From positions 1 through 64,000 of the forward strand of contig REDG01000035.1 in NCBI GenBank assembly GCA_007693605.1: a DNA stretch of 64,000 nucleotides. Reading direction: 5' to 3'. This stretch comes from Bradymonadales bacterium (GTDB lineage Bacteria; Bdellovibrionota; UBA2394). Position 1 is the stretch's first letter, and each line of letters opens with the position of its first letter. The position numbers and the translations under genes were made by a program. Below, one piece after another: positions 53,369 to 61,363 of this stretch. The notes beneath the pieces are model-generated. The model did no database searches and was not told where the DNA came from. It was given only the letters and a program-made list of their open reading frames with translations.

Positions 53369-53671
53369 ATGCCTGGGGCGGTCTTGGTCCACCACGAAAA
53401 GCTCTTTCTAGCCTATGAGGTGATCGCAGAGGTGAAGGTTTGGAGTATAGACCACTCAGAATACTATCCAGAAGGCTTCAAGTACTCACTGTTTGCCGTT
53501 CGGGAAGGGAGCGTCTTGGTTGGCTATGACAACCACAAACCCAAGTCTCACCATCGGCATTACCTCGGAAAGGAGACTGTCTATTCGTTTCGAGGGATCG
53601 ACAAGCTGATGTCTGACTTTTGGAATGATCTTCAGGATGTCCTTGACGCCCTATCGAAGGAGGAAGTTTAG
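53369..53671 (+). CDS. TumE-like (DUF6516) toxin
   Basis: A 100-aa DUF6516/TumE-family protein. The conserved core KYSLFAVREGSVLVGYDNHKPKSHHRHY and the C-terminal FRGIDKLMSDFW match this family, whose members are toxins, often RNases, paired with a helix-turn-helix antitoxin. A TATTAT-like -10 lies about ten bases before the ATG and no ribosome site is visible, so the transcript may be nearly leaderless. The downstream antitoxin gene starts one base after the stop. Confidence 0.8.
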   Translation: MPGAVLVHHEKLFLAYEVIAEVKVWSIDHSEYYPEGFKYSLFAVREGSVLVGYDNHKPKSHHRHYLGKETVYSFRGIDKLMSDFWNDLQDVLDALSKEEV

Positions 53672-53672
53672 A

Positions 53673-54050
53673 ATGAATATGAAAGCGATCAAGATTCAGA
53701 TTAAGCCCACAAAGGATTTTCTGAACGATACAGCAAAGATTATGAAGGCCATTCAGGCGGGAAAGAGGCCAAAGCCTGTAAAAGAGCCAAAGTTTTTCTT
53801 TGAAAGCTTGGATGCTGTAAGAAGCATCCTGACAGACAAGAGAATGCAGCTTCTAAGGCTTATTAAAAAAGAAAGGCCTAGCTCCATCAAAGAGCTGGCT
53901 CGATTGGCCAAGCGAGACTTCAAGGCTGTCTATGCTGACATTCAGAAGCTAGAACAATTTGATTTGGTCCAGGTTACTAAATCAAGGCCAGGCTCGAACA
54001 CTCAAGTGCGCTCAAAGGTGTCGGCTATTCAATTCAGCGTAGAGATTTGA
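53673..54050 (+). CDS. Winged-helix antitoxin of the TumA/HVO_A0114 type
   Basis: A 125-aa MarR-like winged-helix protein. The N-terminal strand region (FFFESLDAVRSILTDKRMQLLRLI) and helix-turn-helix (SSIKELARLAKRDFKAVYADIQKLEQFDLV) match HVO_A0114-like regulators, the standard partner of DUF6516 toxins. AAGGAGG precedes the ATG. It should neutralise the toxin and repress the pair. Confidence 0.8.
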   Translation: MNMKAIKIQIKPTKDFLNDTAKIMKAIQAGKRPKPVKEPKFFFESLDAVRSILTDKRMQLLRLIKKERPSSIKELARLAKRDFKAVYADIQKLEQFDLVQVTKSRPGSNTQVRSKVSAIQFSVEI

Positions 54051-54194
54051 TGAAGCTCCTTTGGCTTGCCAACACAGCCTCTATTCTCCGGGGGAAGGCG
54101 ATGTGGCCGTCACTATACAGCGTCTGGCAGGCACGATTCTGTGGGCTAGGGGAGGCTTCAAAGTCTTGATGGGCCGGAAATCCATTTCGCCTGA

Positions 54195-54223
54195 TTGACA
54201 CCCGAGAAGAGCTTTTCTAGCGT
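54195..54223 (+). promoter_or_regulatory. Candidate promoter for the gap operon
   Basis: TTGACA (54195-54200) is a perfect -35, followed 17 bases later by TAGCGT, a poor -10 (54218-54223). A start near 54230 would make gap nearly leaderless. The 180-bp region before gap holds no other supported feature. Confidence 0.35.
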
Positions 54224-54230
54224 CCCGATT

Positions 54231-55265
54231 ATGATCCCACTTCAGAAAGAACTTCGTTTAGGCATTAATGGTTTCGGTCGAATTGGTCGATGCATTCTTC
54301 GGTTGATTGCAAAGCATCCTGACTTTCAAGCCGGCAAGTTGGTGGTCACCCAAATTAACGATCTCACCGACGCCAAAACCCTAGCACACCTGTTGAAGTA
54401 TGATTCTGTTCACGGCCCCTTTGATCAGCCGGTGGTGGCTGAGGGAAATCGCTTAAGAATAGGAGATCATTTGATTCCGGTCACAGCGGAGCCTAAGCCA
54501 GAGAAGCTCGATTGGGCCTCTTCATCGACAAGTCTCGTCTTGGAGTGCACAGGGCGTTTTAAAAATCGAGAGGAGGTGGCCCAACACTTGAAGGCGGGAG
54601 CCAAGAGGGTGATTGTTTCTGCCCCTCTAAAGGGAGCAGATCGGACCATCGTTTTCGGGATCAACGAGAAAGAAATCGATCTGGAAAAGGACCTTGTTTT
54701 AAGTAATGCCTCTTGCACCACGAACTGTTTAGCTCCCGTCGCAAAAGTGATTCATGAAAGTTTTGGAATTGTCAGGGGCTCGATGACGACCGTGCATTCT
54801 TATACCAACGATCAACGAATCTTGGATCTTCCGCACTCCGATCTTCGGCGGGCTCGAGCCGCGGCCGTTTCGATGATTCCCACAACGACCGGAGCGGCCA
54901 AGGCAGTGGCTTTGGTTCTGCCAGAGCTCAAAGGGCGCTTGGATGGAATGGCCGTGCGGGTTCCGACTCCCAATGTTTCTTTGGTCGATCTGAATGTCTT
55001 GGTGGAAAAGAAGGCCAGCCCTGAACAAGTAAACGAAAAACTCGAGGCTGCAGCAAATGGACCACTAAAAAACATTCTATTTGTGTCTCGCGAAGAGCTG
55101 GTATCGATTGACTATCGAGGTCGTTCGGAATCCTCTCTGGTCGACGCTCCCTTCACTGCCGTTGTGGATGACTATTTTGTTAAAGTCCTTTCTTGGTACG
55201 ATAACGAATGGGGTTTTTCAGCTCGAATGCTTGATCTCAGTTGTTATCTAGGTTCCCATTCATGA
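54231..55265 (+). CDS. gap: Glyceraldehyde-3-phosphate dehydrogenase
   Basis: Glycolytic enzyme oxidising glyceraldehyde-3-phosphate with NAD(P). NAD site INGFGRIGR, catalytic cysteine in SNASCTTNCLAP and C-terminal WYDNEWGFSARMLDL are intact. I start at the ATG at 54231 (344 aa); a TTG at 54195 is more likely part of a promoter. The stop overlaps pgk by 4 bases. Confidence 0.96.
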   Translation: MIPLQKELRLGINGFGRIGRCILRLIAKHPDFQAGKLVVTQINDLTDAKTLAHLLKYDSVHGPFDQPVVAEGNRLRIGDHLIPVTAEPKPEKLDWASSSTSLVLECTGRFKNREEVAQHLKAGAKRVIVSAPLKGADRTIVFGINEKEIDLEKDLVLSNASCTTNCLAPVAKVIHESFGIVRGSMTTVHSYTNDQRILDLPHSDLRRARAAAVSMIPTTTGAAKAVALVLPELKGRLDGMAVRVPTPNVSLVDLNVLVEKKASPEQVNEKLEAAANGPLKNILFVSREELVSIDYRGRSESSLVDAPFTAVVDDYFVKVLSWYDNEWGFSARMLDLSCYLGSHS

Positions 55266-56524
55266 AGCTTTTGAAGATTGAAGATTTGCCATGGGAAAAA
55301 ATCCCAGAAAAGAAGCGAAAAGTATTTCTTAGGGTGGATTACAATGTCCCCTTAAAAGACGGACGAGTTCTCGACGACTTTCGAATTCAATCGAGCTTGC
55401 CGACCATACGAAAACTTCAAGAGATGAAGGCGGTGATTGTGATCGGCTCCCATTTGGGAAGGCCTCAAAAGGAGCCCAAAAAAAAGGCCAGCTTAAGCCT
55501 TGTGCCGGTGGCGGAGCATTTGGCGACCCTACTCGGCCAAGAGGTGATTTTTTCTGAAGAGATTCAAGGCTATGCGCTGGGCAAACTCATTTCAGACGCG
55601 AAAGCGGGTGAGGGCATTGTTTTCTTAGAGAATTTGAGATTTCATCCTGAGGAGGAGAAGAACGATCCTCATTTCGCTGAAGTCCTTCAAAACGCTTTGC
55701 CCATCTATGTGAACGATGCCTTTGGGGCCTCTCATCGGGCCCATGCTTCCGTTCAGGCGCAGGCAGAGAAGACGCGCTTGAGAGCGATGGGTGAGTTGTT
55801 GGCAAGAGAGGTCAGTGTTTTGGAGAAGATTCTACGAGAGCCAAGTCCGCATCAAATGGCCGTCTTGGGAGGCGCGAAAATTGAAGATAAGATAAAAGTG
55901 ATTGAGTCTTTGCTGCGAACTTGTCGAAAGATTTTTATTGGGGGTCGCATGGGCTTGAGTTTTTTAGCGGCTCAAGGCCTGTCTCTGGGTGGAAGCCGTA
56001 TGGAGCAAGAGTCCATTCAGCTTGCAAAGAGAATCACGGCCGACGCCAAGCGAAGAAAGGTCGAGCTGTTTTTTCCAGAGGATGCTCGCCTAGGGGAGTC
56101 TTTGGAGTCTACGACCTGCCGAGTGACCGCTCTAAACAAAAAGTTTTATCCGACAGAGTCTGAAATGATCTTGGACATTGGCCCCAAGACCTTAGAGTCG
56201 TGGACCTCGGAGTTAAAGAAGGCGGATCGTGTGCTCTGGAACGGGCCCATGGGAGTGTTTGAGAACCCCGTTTTTGCCGAGGGGACTTTGGGTCTTGTCG
56301 ACTTTTTGATAGAAAACCGAGAGAAGATTCAAGCGGTTTTAGGGGGGGGTGAAACGGTGGCGGCCGCGGCTCAGAGAGGAGCCTTGGGTCAGCTGTGGCA
56401 TGTTTCGACCGGGGGAGGCGCCATGTTGGAGTTTTTAGAAGGGAAGGCTTTGCCCGGCATTGAAGCTCTAAAGCTTCGAGATCGAGAGATCCTTCAACTT
56501 CAAGATTTGGATCTGGCCTCATGA
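55262..56524 (+). CDS. pgk: Phosphoglycerate kinase
   Basis: Transfers phosphate from 1,3-bisphosphoglycerate to ADP. RVDYNVPLKDG, GSHLGRP, NDAFGASHRAHAS, GGAKIEDKIKV and the nucleotide-binding GGGETVAA region with STGGGAMLEFLEG are diagnostic. 420 aa is slightly longer than usual. ATGA overlap with gap and 4-base overlap with tpiA. Confidence 0.96.
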   Translation: MKLLKIEDLPWEKIPEKKRKVFLRVDYNVPLKDGRVLDDFRIQSSLPTIRKLQEMKAVIVIGSHLGRPQKEPKKKASLSLVPVAEHLATLLGQEVIFSEEIQGYALGKLISDAKAGEGIVFLENLRFHPEEEKNDPHFAEVLQNALPIYVNDAFGASHRAHASVQAQAEKTRLRAMGELLAREVSVLEKILREPSPHQMAVLGGAKIEDKIKVIESLLRTCRKIFIGGRMGLSFLAAQGLSLGGSRMEQESIQLAKRITADAKRRKVELFFPEDARLGESLESTTCRVTALNKKFYPTESEMILDIGPKTLESWTSELKKADRVLWNGPMGVFENPVFAEGTLGLVDFLIENREKIQAVLGGGETVAAAAQRGALGQLWHVSTGGGAMLEFLEGKALPGIEALKLRDREILQLQDLDLAS

Positions 56525-57246
56525 AGCTGTTTGGCAACTGGAAGATGGCTCAGTCTCGTCAAGGGGCTCAAAGCTTTGCAGCCGATGCTAGCGGCTATCG
56601 TCCCGATCCGTTGGTAGAGTCGTTGATCTTTGCCTCTTGTTTGCAGATCCCTGAGATGATGGAGCGATTAAAGGATTGGAGTTTTGGGGCTCAAGATTGC
56701 TCCGCCGAGTTGCCAGGGCCCTATACTGGTCAGGTTTCTGCAAGAGAAATTTCTGAGTTTGGGGTGAAAGATCTTCTGCTCGGGCATTCTGAATGTCGAG
56801 CGGCTGGGCAGTCGGAAGAGCTATTGAAGAGAAAGCTCGAGCGGGCGAAAGAAGCTTCATTAAGGCTTTGCTATTGTGTTGGAGAGAGCCTTCAAGAGCG
56901 AGAAGAGGGTCGCTTGTGGGATTGTTTGAGTCGGCAGCTTGAGAACCTCGAGAATTGTTCTGCTGAGTTTTGTATCGCCTACGAGCCCGTTTGGGCAATC
57001 GGTACCGGTAAGACGGCATCACTGGAGCGGATTGCTGAAGTGCATCTTTGGATTCAGGCTAAGTTTCCGAAGGTTCCCATTCTATACGGAGGCTCCGTAA
57101 AGCCCGAAAATTCTGCAGAAATCATGGGTTTAGAGTCTGTGGGGGGGCTTCTGGTGGGAACTGCAAGTTTGAAGTGGGAGTCCTTGGAAAAGATTCTGGA
57201 GCTTGCTAGTCTTGAAGCTCAGAAAAGGAGACAACGCGCCAAATGA
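56521..57246 (+). CDS. tpiA: Triosephosphate isomerase
   Basis: Interconverts the two triose phosphates. Catalytic residues are visible: lysine in FGNWKMA, histidine in LLGHSE and glutamate in AYEPVWAIGTGKTA; the phosphate loop YGGSVKPEN is present. 241 aa, normal. Overlaps pgk and secG by 4 bases each. Confidence 0.96.
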   Translation: MKLFGNWKMAQSRQGAQSFAADASGYRPDPLVESLIFASCLQIPEMMERLKDWSFGAQDCSAELPGPYTGQVSAREISEFGVKDLLLGHSECRAAGQSEELLKRKLERAKEASLRLCYCVGESLQEREEGRLWDCLSRQLENLENCSAEFCIAYEPVWAIGTGKTASLERIAEVHLWIQAKFPKVPILYGGSVKPENSAEIMGLESVGGLLVGTASLKWESLEKILELASLEAQKRRQRAK

Positions 57247-57641
57247 ATACAGATGCTGGTGTTTTTGAGACGATTCTAATGAGTTTTGAGCTGCCCCTGA
57301 TGCTCTTTCAGGGCCTAATTTGCTTGGCCATTATTGTTCTGATTCTTTTGCAGTCAGGCAAGGGAGACGATTTAGGCACCGCCCTTGGGGGCGGCGGCTC
57401 AGGCAGCACCGTTTTGGGAACGGGAGGAACCTCGAAGTTGCTCGTGAAGCTGACGGTCATTTTTTCCGTTTTGTTTATGGTGAACAGTATTGGGTTGGCT
57501 AAGATTTCAACGGCAAAGAGTGAGAGAGGGAGCGTGGTTCGAATGTCAGATCCCTTGGGAGATTTCAATCCTTTTGAATCTGAAGAGCTCCGAGGGCTTG
57601 ATCCCGAGTCTATCGAAGAGATCGAACCCGACTTGGAGTGA
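57243..57641 (+). CDS. secG: Preprotein translocase subunit SecG
   Basis: A 132-aa two-helix subunit of the SecYEG channel. First helix about 14-38 (LPLMLFQGLICLAIIVLILLQSGKGDD), a glycine-rich loop (GGGGSGSTVLG) and the second helix about 63-86 are typical. The acidic C-terminal tail is longer than usual. tpiA-secG linkage is common in bacteria. GTGA overlap with murB. Confidence 0.92.
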   Translation: MNTDAGVFETILMSFELPLMLFQGLICLAIIVLILLQSGKGDDLGTALGGGGSGSTVLGTGGTSKLLVKLTVIFSVLFMVNSIGLAKISTAKSERGSVVRMSDPLGDFNPFESEELRGLDPESIEEIEPDLE

Positions 57642-58501
57642 GTCTACTTCGGAGATTTTCCACAATTAAGATTGGCGGCTCTGCCGAAAGAGTGCTCTGG
57701 ATGTCAGAGCTGTCTGGAAGAATCGACGATCTTCCTCAACCGATTCGCGTGCTCGGCAACGGCAGCAATGTTCTGATGTCTGAGACATTGCGAGGAACTG
57801 TGATTTTGACTCGAGAGGAGTCTCTTGCCGCTCCCGAGATCGTCAGAGAAGAGCCCGACGAGATGCAACTGATTCTTCCTGCCGGAATGTTTTTGCCAAG
57901 TCTTTCGAAGTGGACCGCTGATAGAGCTTTAACCGGCGCGGAGTTTATGGTCGGAGTGCCTGGCACCATCGGTGGTGCTGTCGTGCAGAATGCGGGGGCG
58001 AATGAACAGAAAACTTCTTCTTTGGTGGTCGAGGTGGAAGCCTGGGATCTGGAGTCCGCAGCGCTGCGGTGGGTCTCGGCTGCGGATGCTGAGTTTGCTT
58101 ATCGTTCCAGTCGCTTTCAGAGAGAAAAGTTTTTGCTCAGACGAGTCAAGCTTCGGTTGAAGCGGGGCGAGCCCGAAGAGATTCAAGCAAGGCTTAAACT
58201 CAATTTGGATTATCGACGGCAAAAGACGCCCTTTTCAAGACCGAGCCTGGGGTCGATGTTTACGAGAATTCCCAAAGAAGATGGAGACTGGTGGTATCCT
58301 GGGCAGCTGATTGAGTCGGTCGGCCTAAAGGGCTTTCGGCGAGGCCAGACTCAGATCTCAGAAGTTCATGCCAATTACTTTGTCAATTTGGGGGGGGCTC
58401 GCTTTTCTGAGGTTCTCTCTCTGATGGATCTGGCGCAAGAGCGAGTCCTGAAAGAAACGGGCCTAGAGCTTCGACCCGAGGTGCAGATTTGGCAAGACTA
58501 G
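57638..58501 (+). CDS. murB: UDP-N-acetylenolpyruvoylglucosamine reductase
   Basis: FAD enzyme completing UDP-MurNAc in peptidoglycan synthesis. TIKIGGSAE, LGNGSNVLMSE, FMVGVPGTIGGAVVQNAGANE (FAD site) and YRSSRFQ are present; GSMFTRIPKEDGDWWYPGQLIE and PEVQIW complete the C-terminal part. 287 aa, type II-like. The TAG stop lies in the dispersed 12-mer. Confidence 0.93.
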   Translation: MSLLRRFSTIKIGGSAERVLWMSELSGRIDDLPQPIRVLGNGSNVLMSETLRGTVILTREESLAAPEIVREEPDEMQLILPAGMFLPSLSKWTADRALTGAEFMVGVPGTIGGAVVQNAGANEQKTSSLVVEVEAWDLESAALRWVSAADAEFAYRSSRFQREKFLLRRVKLRLKRGEPEEIQARLKLNLDYRRQKTPFSRPSLGSMFTRIPKEDGDWWYPGQLIESVGLKGFRRGQTQISEVHANYFVNLGGARFSEVLSLMDLAQERVLKETGLELRPEVQIWQD

Positions 58502-58509
58502 TGGTCCAA
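58498..58509 (+). repeat. CTAGTGGTCCAA 12-mer at the 3' end of murB
   Basis: Exact plus-strand copy; its TAG (58499-58501) is the murB stop. The following AGCGGT also matches the sequence after the partner copy at 26749. Confidence 0.75.
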
Positions 58510-58576
58510 GCGGTAAATTTTTTCCGTGTTGTGCTGAGGCCAGTTTGAGGCGATGCAGGGCGGCAGTGGGTCTGAA

Positions 58577-58601
58577 AAAAAATGGATCTTGACCATTTTT
58601 T
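58577..58601. terminator. AT-rich hairpin between murB and lepB
   Basis: AAAAAATGG and CCATTTTTT form a 9-bp stem with a 7-base loop between convergent murB and lepB. T-runs form part of the stem on both strands, so it may stop transcription from both sides, though the stem is low in GC. Confidence 0.5.
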
Positions 58602-58610
58602 ACAAAAGAA

Positions 58611-59351
58611 TCATCGCAGGGTGGTGAAAAATCGATTCCATCGAAGGAAGGGAAAGTTCCGTCGATCAAATGAAAACCAGATAAAACTTCCCTGACCCAA
58701 AAGATAGTCTCGCGGAACGACGCCCCATTCCCTCGAGTCTGAACTGTCGTCTCGATTATCTCCAATGACAAAGAAGCTGCCCTCTGGAACTTCAATGGGG
58801 CCGGCATTTCGTGGGGCTCGGAGGTGGGAGTGGGCAACAATATAACTTCGGTCGCCAAGGTGTTCACGGAACAGGCTCATATGATCGGGATGGTACTCTT
58901 TACCTGCATCCAAGAGAGTATCTGTATCTTCAATCGGATCCAAACGAAGGGCTGTGCCGTTCAGCCAAACGCGCTTATTTCGTACTTCCACAATGTCTCC
59001 GGGGATGCCGATGACTCTCTTGATAAAGTCCTTCGACCGGTCATTTGGGTATTCAAAAACGACGATGTCTCCTCGCTGAGGGTCGTTGCGATGAATCCAC
59101 TTGTGTCGCGTAAAGGGAATGTGCAGATCGTAACTATACATCTTTACAAAGATAAACTCTCCAATCTTGATGGTGGGAACCATGGAGCCTGTTGGGATGT
59201 GGCGCGGAGAGGCGATCGTGGTTCTAAAGAGAAAGGCTACTACTACGGCCAAGCCCAAGGGTAAGACCCACTCCTTTAGAAATCCCCGAGCGCTTTTCGG
59301 CAGATTGTTCCATGACCTTTGAATCTCAGTCCTAAATCCCATTTCTGCCAC
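58611..59351 (-). CDS. lepB: Signal peptidase I
   Basis: Cleaves signal peptides at the periplasmic face. One N-terminal membrane helix (about 26-47) is followed by the catalytic domain: serine in IPTGSMVPT, lysine in DFIKRVIGIPGD, and GDNRDDSSDSR. 246 aa. The GTG start at 59351 has AGAGAAG about nine bases upstream; an ATG at 59342 is an alternative. It follows the Rsm22-like gene by 4 bp. Confidence 0.94.
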   Translation of the reverse strand: MAEMGFRTEIQRSWNNLPKSARGFLKEWVLPLGLAVVVAFLFRTTIASPRHIPTGSMVPTIKIGEFIFVKMYSYDLHIPFTRHKWIHRNDPQRGDIVVFEYPNDRSKDFIKRVIGIPGDIVEVRNKRVWLNGTALRLDPIEDTDTLLDAGKEYHPDHMSLFREHLGDRSYIVAHSHLRAPRNAGPIEVPEGSFFVIGDNRDDSSDSREWGVVPRDYLLGQGSFIWFSFDRRNFPFLRWNRFFTTLR

Positions 59352-59355
59352 TTAA

Positions 59356-60390
59356 TCACGCTTCTCTTGAAAGTGTCGAGCGAGAATCGATCACCCCGCC
59401 TCTCGGAGCAGAAAAGAAGCCCTGATTCTTTTCGTTTTGATCACGAACAAGAAGGCTCTCTTTCCACCGACGCCCTTTCATGCAAAGAAACTTCTCACAT
59501 CTTCCTTTGCCGCCCACATCTTGACTCACCACTCTCGCTTGAGTTTCTGAAAAAGCAGAAGCCTGCTGTCCAAACACGAGAAGAGAAAAGCTCAGACGAG
59601 ACTTGCGAAAGCCCAGCTTTCGCACAAGTTCCCAATATCGAGCAGGGGCAGAATATTCCACTTCTTCATGACACCACTCGTCTTGGGCCAGGGCCGGACA
59701 GGCGAGTGCGTGCGTGCAGGGCAGAAGAATCTGAGTCAGATTTCTCAGCTGATCTCGAAAGCGAAGCAGCCTCTGATTGGTCAGTTTATCGGCAGGTTCA
59801 ATAATGATGAACAGGTCGTCTCGAGAAGCCAATCGCAGCTGAGCGAGCCAGTTCTTTGTAAACTGACTTTTTGGGTTCTGCCAAATCTCATTCCAAACAT
59901 TCGCCATCAGATGAATTTGAGCAGAGGATTTTTTCAAGCGAGGCCACCGTTTAGCGAAAGAGACTTCGCTCGGAAGAAAGGCTGCGAACTCCGTCTTCGC
60001 CCAATCGACCGGGCGAGGGTCTCGGTCAACGGCGATCACGCGATCAATAGAAAGCCCTTCTCCTTTAAAAAATTCGTAGGCCCCTAAACTCCCGCCTAAA
60101 CTGCCCGCCCCATAGTCTAAAAGACTGATTTTAGACTGCTGAAACCTCTCAAGATAGCCCCAGACCTTGAGCTCCTGAAAGACTCGCTTGGTCTTCAAGG
60201 CCGTCAGAAAGCCAAAGTAACAAGAATAAGGCCGATACACACTCTCTCTCCAAAGACTCTGCTTCTGCCGATGATAGCCCTCACAAAGTCTCTTCAGGGC
60301 CAAGACCTGATTCTGCTCAATTTTCTTCGAGAAGAAGGCCTTTTCGAGTTCGCCAGACAATGAGACTTTTGGGGGCTTTGCTTTGGGCAT
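59356..60390 (-). CDS. Rsm22-like SAM methyltransferase with iron-sulfur cysteines
   Basis: A 344-aa protein related to Rsm22/METTL17, linked to small-ribosomal-subunit assembly. A SAM-binding start is seen in LLDYGAGSLGGSLGAYEFF (about 90-108). Four cysteines spaced as in METTL17 are present: C225-x5-C231-x8-C240 (PCTHALACPALAQDEWCHE) and C298 in GRCEK, matching the 4Fe-4S ligand pattern described for the mitochondrial protein, with C303 beside the last. Methylation activity is uncertain because related proteins may act as assembly factors. Confidence 0.8.
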   Translation of the reverse strand: MPKAKPPKVSLSGELEKAFFSKKIEQNQVLALKRLCEGYHRQKQSLWRESVYRPYSCYFGFLTALKTKRVFQELKVWGYLERFQQSKISLLDYGAGSLGGSLGAYEFFKGEGLSIDRVIAVDRDPRPVDWAKTEFAAFLPSEVSFAKRWPRLKKSSAQIHLMANVWNEIWQNPKSQFTKNWLAQLRLASRDDLFIIIEPADKLTNQRLLRFRDQLRNLTQILLPCTHALACPALAQDEWCHEEVEYSAPARYWELVRKLGFRKSRLSFSLLVFGQQASAFSETQARVVSQDVGGKGRCEKFLCMKGRRWKESLLVRDQNEKNQGFFSAPRGGVIDSRSTLSREA

Positions 60391-60793
60391 GGGGGTTACT
60401 ATTAGCAGGCTCCAGTCAGGGCCTCAAGGGGACTGTCGCTAAGGGCCCACCTGCTTTGAAGGGCTTCGGGTCCTGATTTGGCGTTAGATAGGCCTCTTGA
60501 TCTCAGAGTTCAGCATGAGTTCTGGAAGCATCCGCTGGGGACCGCCTAGAATGCCAAACAACTTCGATAACATCCAGGGCCCGCTCCTCCTCGCGCCAAC
60601 GACTTTTTACTTCGCTTCCCAGTCCAGCCGCTCGGAGAGCCCCATCGGCTGTCTTCCATAACTCATGCCACCCAGCCCTAGCCAGCGCTCGATCTACCAC
60701 TTCTTTCTTGTGATGGGAATGTTGAGGGGCTTCGAATCAGCTCTCAAGTGATTTGCATTTGCTCTTTCTCTCGAAATTTCGCATCTTAACGGC
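60391..60793. other. 403-bp region without a supported gene
   Basis: It holds the repeat copy at 60429-60456 and, on the minus strand, a 65-codon GTG-started frame (60503-60700) with AGAAAGAA upstream, whose product (WHELWKTADGALRAAGLG...) I cannot place; it may be a gene remnant. The frame upstream of the GTG also stays open for some 16 codons. Otherwise nothing was recognised. Confidence 0.4.
60429..60456 (+). repeat. Dispersed intergenic repeat, copy 4
   Basis: GGGACTGTCGCTAA (60429-60442) runs directly into GGGCCCACCTGCTT (to 60456). The left part matches 38304-38317, the right part matches 38341-38356 and 46604-46620. TTTGGCGTTAG follows at about 60477-60487 in the same region. Confidence 0.55.
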
Positions 60794-61363
60794 ATGTCGC
60801 AACAAGAAGCCCCCTCTTCGTTTATGGTCCCGGCGACCATTCAAGGTGTTTTTGAGGAGTTAAAAACCGAAGACCAGAGGTTGAGCCGAGAAAGGGACTT
60901 TTCTCGGCCCTCACCCTTCTCGGCCATGCGGCTCGCTCTAGAGACTCAGATTCAGTCCGGAGACTTTGGTTCTAAAGATAAAGAGCTCGTGATTCGAGCC
61001 TTCGAGATTCTTTTGAGCATTGAACAGCGGACGGCTCGTATCGAAGAGTTTTTATTGAAAAGAGAGAGGGGTGAAAAGACGCCTTTGTTTCAGTGGCTGT
61101 CGGTGAAACTCAGCGGAGAGGCCTGTGTGCTTCAGCTCTCGGATCGACCCCGATTTAAGGTCGGGGCTCTGTTTTGGTTAGACTTTTTGCTCCCCTCTGT
61201 TCCAGAATATCGAATTCGATGTATTGCGGAACTGGCCTCTCAGGTGGAGTGCGACTATCAACTTGTTTTTAGACAGATTCATCCCGAAGATCAGGAACAG
61301 ATCTATCGCTTTGTGAGACAGCGAGAGCGAGAGATCATTCGTCAAAAATCTCCTCGCGTATGA
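60794..61363 (+). CDS. Atypical PilZ-like protein
   Basis: A 189-aa protein. An N-terminal helical region (about 1-95) is followed by a beta-rich domain ending in FRQIHPEDQEQIYRFVRQRERE, the helix that closes many PilZ domains. The RxxxR and NxSxxG c-di-GMP residues are not evident, so it is an atypical member, possibly a protein-binding PilZ. Overlaps xth by 4 bases. Confidence 0.65.
   Translation: MSQQEAPSSFMVPATIQGVFEELKTEDQRLSRERDFSRPSPFSAMRLALETQIQSGDFGSKDKELVIRAFEILLSIEQRTARIEEFLLKRERGEKTPLFQWLSVKLSGEACVLQLSDRPRFKVGALFWLDFLLPSVPEYRIRCIAELASQVECDYQLVFRQIHPEDQEQIYRFVRQREREIIRQKSPRV

Noticed and set aside
54050-54169. Short frame (MKLLWLANTASILRGK...) overlapping the antitoxin stop
   Set aside because: About 39 codons, no ribosome site of its own and no recognised homologue.
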